From Chytridium lagenaria (lineage: Eukaryota; Chytridiomycota; Chytridiomycetes; Chytridiales; Chytridiaceae): a DNA stretch of 64,000 nt. This document shows positions 58,347 to 64,000 of the stretch, in pieces. Location: the NCBI GenBank assembly GCA_025449115.1, contig JAHLKC010000019.1, forward strand, positions 62,001 through 126,000, given 5' to 3'. The stretch's first letter is position 1, and each line of letters begins with the position of its first letter. The translations under genes and the position numbers were made by a program. Under the pieces are notes generated by a model, which was not told the DNA's origin, did no database searches, and saw nothing but the letters and a program-made list of their open reading frames with translations.

Positions 58347-59214
58347 TGCTGTCCTCCAAACCCTCTCTCTCCCGTGACGACCCTCATCTCTCTCTATGAA
58401 TCCCACCTTCGCTCTCTCCCTCCCCCCTCCAACGTCCTCCAACACTACACTCCCGACGCCGTGATCACCTACATCCCCACCGGCATCCAACACCGCGGCG
58501 CCCCCTCCATCGGACGTCTCATGGAACAACTCCGCGACCTCCATTGGACCGTCCTCCCATCCACCCTCATCAACACCACAGTCGACACACACACCTCCAC
58601 CATCACATCCGAATCCATCATCCGACTATCCCATCACAAGACCATCCCATGGTTACTCCCCACGATCAAACCGACCGACGCTGACCTCACCTTCCCCGAT
58701 GGTGACGACGACGGTGTTTGTGGAGACGATGGAGGGATGGAGGTGTAAAGAGAAGAGATGTTATTGGGATCAATTGGGGTTGTTGAGGTTGTTGAATGTG
58801 GTGCCGGGGAGTTTGTTTAGTCGACGGCTGGGGTGTGAGGTTGTGATGCCGGTGGGGGATTTGAGGGTTGTCAATGAGATGTTGATGGAGAGGATGGAGA
58901 CGGTGGTGGAAAGAGAGGACGGTCACAGTGGGGATGATGGAGTTCCACGTGGAGCCCCTTTGGATAATATGCATAAACAAGCTGGGGGACAGCATGGGAC
59001 TGCTATGGAACTAGAGAAAAGACACGATATGTATGCTAATGAGAGGGAACAACCTGTTCAGGTTCAACATCAACAGCATGCTCAGCAACAAGATTTTAGA
59101 AATGGGGATCGAGGACGGTATGGTACGTCTACGGGTATGGGGGTGTCTGTGGAGAGACCTTCCGTGAGACTTCATCACGCTCCAGGTGGAAAGACGAGTA
59201 TTCAATTTGGTTGA
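58347..59214 (+). CDS. NTF2/SnoaL-like protein with Gln/His-rich tail
   Basis: The N-terminal 170 residues resemble SnoaL/NTF2-like fold proteins: YESHLRSLPPPSNVLQHYTP, IPTGIQHRGAPSIGRLMEQL, then IPWLLPTIKPTDA, TTVFVETMEGWRCKEKRCYW and DQLGLLRLL, the last being the E-x-x-YWDQ pattern of the fungal branch. The C-terminal tail is Gln/His-rich (VQVQHQQHAQQQD) and disordered, ending KTSIQFG. Two frame changes are needed: near the CT-repeat at 58366-58376 after the ATG at 58347, and at the C run near 58698. Substrate and role are unknown; members are small-molecule-binding proteins or isomerases. Confidence 0.55.
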
Positions 59215-59460
59215 TGCATTTTACGTATGATTTTCGAGTATATATATATTCCTTTAATATATTGTTTTTTCGAGATGTTGGAATGCCGTTCTCTTGTGTT
59301 TCCGTATGGGTCTGATTCCCCGTGTTGAGATCCTTAGCCATCCATGGCGTAAACTGACTTTCGAGTTCATCGCGTCGTGAGGGGGTTGTTAATCGGGCTC
59401 TGAAATTTCAAAAAACATTTTCAATTGAGTTGTTACAGAGGTGTTGACAAGGACGAAAGA

Positions 59461-61119
59461 ATGTCTGGAGACAAAGGACCTGGAGGGGTAAGCACTTACT
59501 GCTTACTTGATCTCTGTCATCACTCCAGCCCTATGTCCCCTAAAATGGATTACCTCAGGTGAAGCCCAACACATACTATGACGAATCTCTGGAGTTGACG
59601 GAAGACGAGGACGAGGAAGACGACGAAGAAGAAGAAGATGACGATGGACAGCTCAGTGGAGAAACATCACCTCAACCACGTAAAAACTCCTTTAGCATAT
59701 AAATGTATTGATCATCGACCAAAAAAAGCAAGGGGTGATACACCACCTTCCGGAAACCTTTCCGATAGCGAAGATGAATACGATCAAGGAGACGATGACG
59801 ATGATGAACAGGTTCACCTCACCATCACATCAACGAGACCCTTAACAAAACAAATTCTATAGAGTGGCATGCACCCCATCAGCGCCGCTCCTCGTACAGG
59901 AGCAAACGCCGTAAACCCTCGCAGCGCTTCCAACTCTCAAGTCGAAAAACAACTCACCGTTCCTTCCAAATCCGTCGCTCAACGTACCTCCCGTACCAAT
60001 AAACTCGGCGACTCTGATGGTCTTGATACAAGTGGACGAGCGAAACTTGGGAAACCACTTGGAGTTGATGATGATTTGGATGGACGGTCGGATGATGAGA
60101 CGTCGGGGTTGTCGTCGATGAGGTTTGCAGCCGGAAAACCGACGTAAGAGCACTTGTTTCTTGCGATTTTTGTCTGTGCTTTTTGGTATTGATAATTTTA
60201 AAAAAAGGTTCAATGCGAATTTAAAGGATTTCGCTATTTCGGATGAGATGAAAGAGTTATTTCAGTACATCAGTCGGTATAAGCCGCAGGAAATTGATAT
60301 GGAGCCCGTGTTGAAGCCGTTTATTCCGGATTACATTCCAGCCATAGGGGACATTGATGCTTTCATCAAGGTTTGGCTTTTTTAACCTATCAATGCATAA
60401 AACGTTCGGTTTGGGTTTTTTAAAACATAGATTCCTCGACCTGATGGAAAACCTGATTCCCTCGGTCTCTCTGTTCTTGATGAGCCTGCAGGAAAGCAAT
60501 CAGATCCTACAGGTAAGCTATTTTTACCAGACCTTATGCTAATGGGAATGTAGTTCTGGATCTTCATTTAAGAGCAGTCTCCAAATCCTCTGCTCCAGTC
60601 CCGCAAGTCGTTCGATCTCTTGACTCTGTGTCATTGCGATCTAACAGCAAACCTTTGGAAAACTGGATCCGGAACGTGAAGGAACTCCATACCGCGAAAC
60701 CACCACCTTCAGTCCATTACTCGCGACGTATGCCAGATATCGAGGATTTAATGCAAGTGTGGAGTCCAGAAGTTGAACAAGCACTTCAAACGGTACGTCA
60801 TATATTTATCCTCACAGAAATGTATCGCTTTTCTGACTACTTTCCAAAGATCAACCTTCCTTCACCTGAACTCGACATGCCCATTGGAAATTATTCACGT
60901 CTCATCGCCTCCATCCTAGACATCCCAGCGCCAAACCCTGCCACTTCTCAAAAAGCTAACGCAGGTAAAGATGGGAAGAAAAGGCCACCCACATCTACAG
61001 TGGAGGCGCTTCATGTTATATTCACGCTTTATTCGGAATTCAAAAATTCGCAGCATTTTGGGGCGGCTCTTGTGAGCCCTACTGGGGCGCCAGAGAGGTT
61101 TATGGGACCGAGTCAATAA
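59461..61119 (+). CDS. IFT46: Intraflagellar transport protein 46
   Basis: A subunit of the IFT-B complex, needed to build the flagellum. Eight exons (59461-59487, 59559-59679, 59729-59811, 59863-60143, 60208-60370, 60431-60512, 60554-60792, 60850-61119), all joining in frame. The N-terminus is acidic and disordered (TEDEDEEDDEEEEDDDG). The conserved IFT46 core follows: DEMKELFQYISRYKPQEID, LKPFIPDYIPAIGDIDAFIK, IPRPDGKPDSLGLSVLDEP, SDPTVLDLHLRAVSK, KPPPSVHYSRRMPDIEDLMQ, LPSPELDMPIGNYSRLIASI and LHVIFTLYSEFKNSQHFG. It shows directly that the organism has, or recently had, flagella. No frame breaks. Confidence 0.95.
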
Positions 61120-61424
61120 AAGATTATTTTTTTAAAAAAAAATGAACGTGGATTGTTAGACGATGGGATAACCTGATAGAGCTAGTTTAAGGGATGCAGT
61201 TTGAACTGATGAAAGGGAGCCTTCAATTTAAATCAAAGCGATATTCGCGTGGTGAGAGTGCTTGAAATGGTGGAATATGATTCGAAGCTCGATTATACGT
61301 ATTTATTGCGGCTATTTATGCGCATTACAGACGATGTGAATTTGTTTTGCAAGAATTTGAAAAGTACCATATAGAATTAAGAGGGGAAAGTCGAGTAGAT
61401 AAGAGGGTGTTTGCGTGATTAAAA
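61120..61424. other. Convergent intergenic region
   Basis: About 305 bases between the ends of IFT46 (plus) and AK6 (minus). It starts with a T run then an A run after the IFT46 stop. No coding sequence was recognised. Confidence 0.4.
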
Positions 61425-62113
61425 CTATCTTCCCAAAGACTGATGTTGATCTCGGTAATTCTCCACCCAAGTCTCAATCCTATTCACATTCTCCTCAATA
61501 TTCTCAATAGTCTCTGACACGAGCTCCACCAAAATCTCGGCTTCGTAAGAATCTCTAGCTTCTTGAGCTACAACTTCCATGATCTCGCATTCAATATTCT
61601 CGGTGATTTTGTTCTCGGAGTATCCTCTACGAAAAAATGTGTTAAAAAATATCATGAAAACGAAAGCATGCAAATACCTTTTCTCTAATCTCGGATAGAG
61701 AACATCGTTGCTGCACCTTAGGACGACTACAAGGTCAAACCATCTTTCAGGGAAAAAATCGCATCCGTGATGGTCTACAATCTTGCCACCTTGCGCCATC
61801 GTCTCCTCCAACTCGTCAATGACCTTTGTATGTATTCAGTACATATACAAGCATGATCACAAAAACCACTAGTTCCATAAAGACCAACCTTATCCTCATC
61901 AATAATGTAAGCATTGAATTCGTCGTCCATTCCAGAATGCAGATTCCGTTCCTTCACAATCTTGCCAACCTCGATATGCTCCAATCCCGTCAATTGAGCA
62001 ACCATTTGAGCCGTTGTTGTCTTTCCTGTTCCTGGAGTCCCGGTGATGAGAATGTTGGGCTGTGCCCGTTCAGGGGCATCCATTCCCGCATCACTACCGC
62101 TGTCGCTGTCCAT
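61425..62113 (-). CDS. FAP7: Adenylate kinase isoenzyme 6 / Fap7 ribosome-assembly ATPase
   Basis: A nuclear NMP-kinase-fold ATPase that helps late 40S ribosomal subunit maturation. Three exons (61888-62113, 61678-61823, 61425-61626). The ATG at 62113 gives MDSDSGSDAGMD, an acidic leader, then the Walker A loop ILITGTPGTGKTTTAQMV, EHIEVGKIVKERNLHSG, DEFNAYIIDEDKVIDELEET, KIVDHHGCDFFPERWFDLVV (the His-rich Fap7 block), RCSNDVLYPRLEKR and the conserved YSENKITENIECEIM, ending in an acidic helix. The two introns fall at conserved positions and the frame is clean. Confidence 0.93.
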
Positions 62114-62348
62114 GGTGCCTGACACAAAAAAAAAAAAAAGGGCAGTGCAAAAAGGGTAGTGTCGGATAAACGAGGCATCAATCGAATCCAATGTAAGAGG
62201 CATGCCAATGTACCGTCGTTTACATTGTTTACGGGGTACTGTATCATTTATTGTAAGGCTCCAATTCATCTTGCATTTCTGCATTTAGGTGTATTGCTCC
62301 AAAGAAGATTCCGGCAGTTGGTTAGCTTCAACGTATCATCCCCCACCC

Positions 62349-62960
62349 TCATGTTGAAGGAGATGCAGCAAAATACTCTCGGACTTTCGCCAGGGCCTTT
62401 GCTCGATGAGATATCTGATTCTTCACATCCTTATCGATCTCGGCATAAGTCTTGTCAAATCCGTTAGGTTGGAAAATAGGATCCCATCCAAAGGTGTTGG
62501 GGCCCCTCGGTCTAACGATTCGTCCATCCGTCTTTCCCTCAAAGATTACAACATCTTGTCCTTTCCCAGGGCAGTACCCGAAAGTGCATAGCGCATATGC
62601 CGCCCGGACGTCTTTGCCTTCCATATCAGACTTTCCCTCAAACCCATCCACCATCCTATTAAGTCCCTCGTGCCCCAGGGTATCAAGGAACCATTTGATG
62701 TACGGTCCGGGTAAACCACCAAGAGCTTCAAAGCAGAGACTTGTATCTTCGACAAGGACGGGTGCACCATTCAAAGCCTCTGATGCTCTTTTGCATTTAT
62801 CGATGGTCACCTCTCGAGTGGACTTGGCTTGGAGTTCAGGAAGATCAAGTGCTTCATTTCTTAACAGGATGTGAGGAGCGGATGCGGAAATGATCGCTTG
62901 GACTTCGCGGAGCTTGTTGGCATTGCCCGTGACGAAGGTAATTGCAGTTCTTGTAGCCAT
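62349..62960 (-). CDS. HAM1: Inosine triphosphate pyrophosphatase (HAM1/ITPA)
   Basis: Hydrolyses ITP, dITP and XTP to monophosphates, keeping deaminated purines out of nucleic acids. A single clean exon of 203 residues, the usual family length. Landmarks: [12 protein letters not shown] (substrate pocket), [29 protein letters not shown] with the catalytic acidic residues, [46 protein letters not shown] and [15 protein letters not shown]. The ATG at 62960 is the only reasonable start ([12 protein letters not shown]). Same strand as AK6, but separated by 235 bases. Confidence 0.96.
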   Translation of the reverse strand: MATRTAITFVTGNANKLREVQAIISASAPHILLRNEALDLPELQAKSTREVTIDKCKRASEALNGAPVLVEDTSLCFEALGGLPGPYIKWFLDTLGHEGLNRMVDGFEGKSDMEGKDVRAAYALCTFGYCPGKGQDVVIFEGKTDGRIVRPRGPNTFGWDPIFQPNGFDKTYAEIDKDVKNQISHRAKALAKVREYFAASPST

Positions 62961-63136
62961 GCCTTTTCGAATTTTAATTTCAAATTTCAGCCCTAATCAT
63001 TTTTATTCAGTGTCAGCTCAACAAGTCGGAGTTTAGAAACCGTCTCATCGCCCCCCTCATTCCGTCAGGAGAGGTCCTCCAAAGGCGCCGGAAAGAACAA
63101 GAGAGCAAGCGATCACTACGTCTATAAGCGATCATC
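62961..63136. promoter_or_regulatory. Divergent intergenic spacer, ITPA / Cys-rich gene
   Basis: The two genes face away from each other across 176 bases, which must hold both promoters. No particular factor site is claimed. Confidence 0.35.
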
Positions 63137-64000
63137 ATGGTTCGAGACGGTTGCAGCTACTGTGGCTCGTCTCAGTGGCTGACCTCGTCGGACGACGCAA
63201 AGCATTGGGGCAAACTTATCTGCGGGTCCTGCTTAGCCGGTCTTTCCGACGACGGCAACAACTCCCAAGATTCAGAATATAGCTTACCCACAAACGACGC
63301 CGACACAGAAATAGATCCGGATGATACAGAGGATGAAGACGATTTGTGGCTTCAAAATTCAGCCAGCAACCACGCCCACTACAACCATTCGGTTTACCCT
63401 GATTCGGTGTTGAGAAGCTACCACCTCTTTGCTGAAACTTCCACAGAAGCCGTTGCGGATCTCATTACTCCTCCCACCATCGTGCCAAGTTCAGCTACCT
63501 TTAACTGGGATGCCGATCAGCCCAATCCACCATCAATATGGTCGGATACGGCTGCTAGACGACCGGGTCACCCACCGCGTATCCCTATCAGCGAGTTCCC
63601 TTCCTATAACCACGCTATCTCCACTATCCCTGACGTTCTACCTCACATTCACCACGCCAACTGCTCCTGCTGCCTACACCGTGACTGCAACCAACTCGGT
63701 GAAGAGTACATGCGCTCGCTTCTAACCATGCCGTGTGCATTCTGCGCGCACATCACCGTGTTCAAAGATATGGTGGAACATAGAATGAGGGATGTAGATA
63801 GTGGTTCCGAATGCGGATTGGTTATGTTCAGCTGTTTGGGGTGCGCTCAAGCTCTAGATAGAGAGGTCAAGAAGTTTTTAGCTTGCACCAGGTGTGGGGA
63901 GTCAGTTGCGAGTGGAATGTATCATGGAGTTGGACTTGATCCGTTAGGGAGGGATGTTGCTGTTTGCATGTCGTGCATGGATCGGAGGCAGTCAGCTATA
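63137..64000 (+). CDS. Cys-rich zinc-finger-like protein, cut by window end
   Basis: The frame from the ATG at 63137 stays open to the last base of the window (288 residues so far), so the gene continues beyond it. CxxC pairs recur: SYCGSS with CGSCL at the start, an acidic stretch (DPDDTEDEDDLW), then SCCLHRDC, MPCAFCAH, SCLGCAQ, CTRCGES and CMSCMDR. These spacings suit several zinc-binding knuckles, similar in outline to GATA- or treble-clef-type proteins, but no family was recognised. No signal peptide or membrane segment. Role unknown; nucleic-acid or protein binding is a guess. Confidence 0.65.
   Translation, partial: MVRDGCSYCGSSQWLTSSDDAKHWGKLICGSCLAGLSDDGNNSQDSEYSLPTNDADTEIDPDDTEDEDDLWLQNSASNHAHYNHSVYPDSVLRSYHLFAETSTEAVADLITPPTIVPSSATFNWDADQPNPPSIWSDTAARRPGHPPRIPISEFPSYNHAISTIPDVLPHIHHANCSCCLHRDCNQLGEEYMRSLLTMPCAFCAHITVFKDMVEHRMRDVDSGSECGLVMFSCLGCAQALDREVKKFLACTRCGESVASGMYHGVGLDPLGRDVAVCMSCMDRRQSAI

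Overview
The window looks like nuclear DNA of a zoosporic (flagellated) fungus, most likely a chytrid. Genes carry many short GT...AG introns (about 40-100 bases). The gene content mixes fungal markers (a CRH-type chitin-glucan transglycosylase, ATP-type PEP carboxykinase, a Sec9-type SNARE) with genes that need a flagellum or are typical of flagellated lineages (IFT46, a Nna1-type cytosolic carboxypeptidase, an EDR1/ARMC3-type domain protein, class III guanylyl cyclases). SKA1, a kinetochore subunit missing from many yeasts, is also present. No bacterial, viral or transposon coding sequence was recognised.

Layout: PEP carboxykinase (763-3026, -); a gene-poor 2 kb; a frame-broken F-box/ankyrin-like gene (5164-6199, +); a small secreted Cys-rich protein (6437-6757, -); cytosolic carboxypeptidase (7129-10788, -), divergent from a small mitochondrial-type membrane protein (10836-11213, +); complex I subunit NDUFA2 (11522-11924, +); a single-pass membrane protein with a cytoplasmic SH3 domain (12706-14374, -); two membrane-anchored alpha-crystallin-domain proteins (15001-15723 and 17324-18119, -); a MAPEG protein (18731-19477, +); a Ser-rich unknown (19600-22197, -); a triple-KH RNA-binding protein (23106-24380, +); an EDR1/ARMC3-like transglutaminase-fold protein (24846-26095, +); a Sec9/SNAP-25 SNARE (26410-27511, +); farnesyl diphosphate synthase (27730-29200, +); an AT-hook nuclear protein (29430-31516, -), divergent from GST kappa (31573-32495, +); SKA1 (32980-33946, +); an M13-family metallopeptidase homologue with a broken zinc site (34103-36854, -); an unknown (36971-37411, -); a Kelch-BTB protein (37670-39685, +).

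From 40206 to 50165 lie three tandem, same-strand genes for soluble coiled-coil guanylyl cyclases with the same exon plan. After them come protein-L-isoaspartate methyltransferase (50423-51314, -), a 2 kb AT-rich desert, a Ser/Pro-rich protein (53404-54855, +), a CRH-type GH16 enzyme with a chitin-binding module (56012-57827, +), an NTF2/SnoaL-like protein (58347-59214, +), IFT46 (59461-61119, +), AK6/Fap7 (61425-62113, -), ITPA/HAM1 (62349-62960, -) and a Cys-rich protein cut by the window end (63137-64000, +).

A microtubule/zoospore theme recurs: IFT46 (flagellar transport), the carboxypeptidase (a family that trims tubulin tails), SKA1 (microtubule binding) and the cyclase array (a candidate cGMP source for zoospore behaviour). 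This grouping is inference.

Many conserved, normally essential genes carry single-base frame breaks, often at homopolymers (FPP synthase, NDUFA2, Sec9, GST kappa, carboxypeptidase, PEPCK, PCMT and all three cyclases). Other genes (IFT46, SKA1, KH protein, ITPA, Kelch-BTB) read cleanly. The simplest explanation is residual long-read indel error, so most breaks should not be read as pseudogenes. Exon limits were placed by eye from splice signals and protein similarity.
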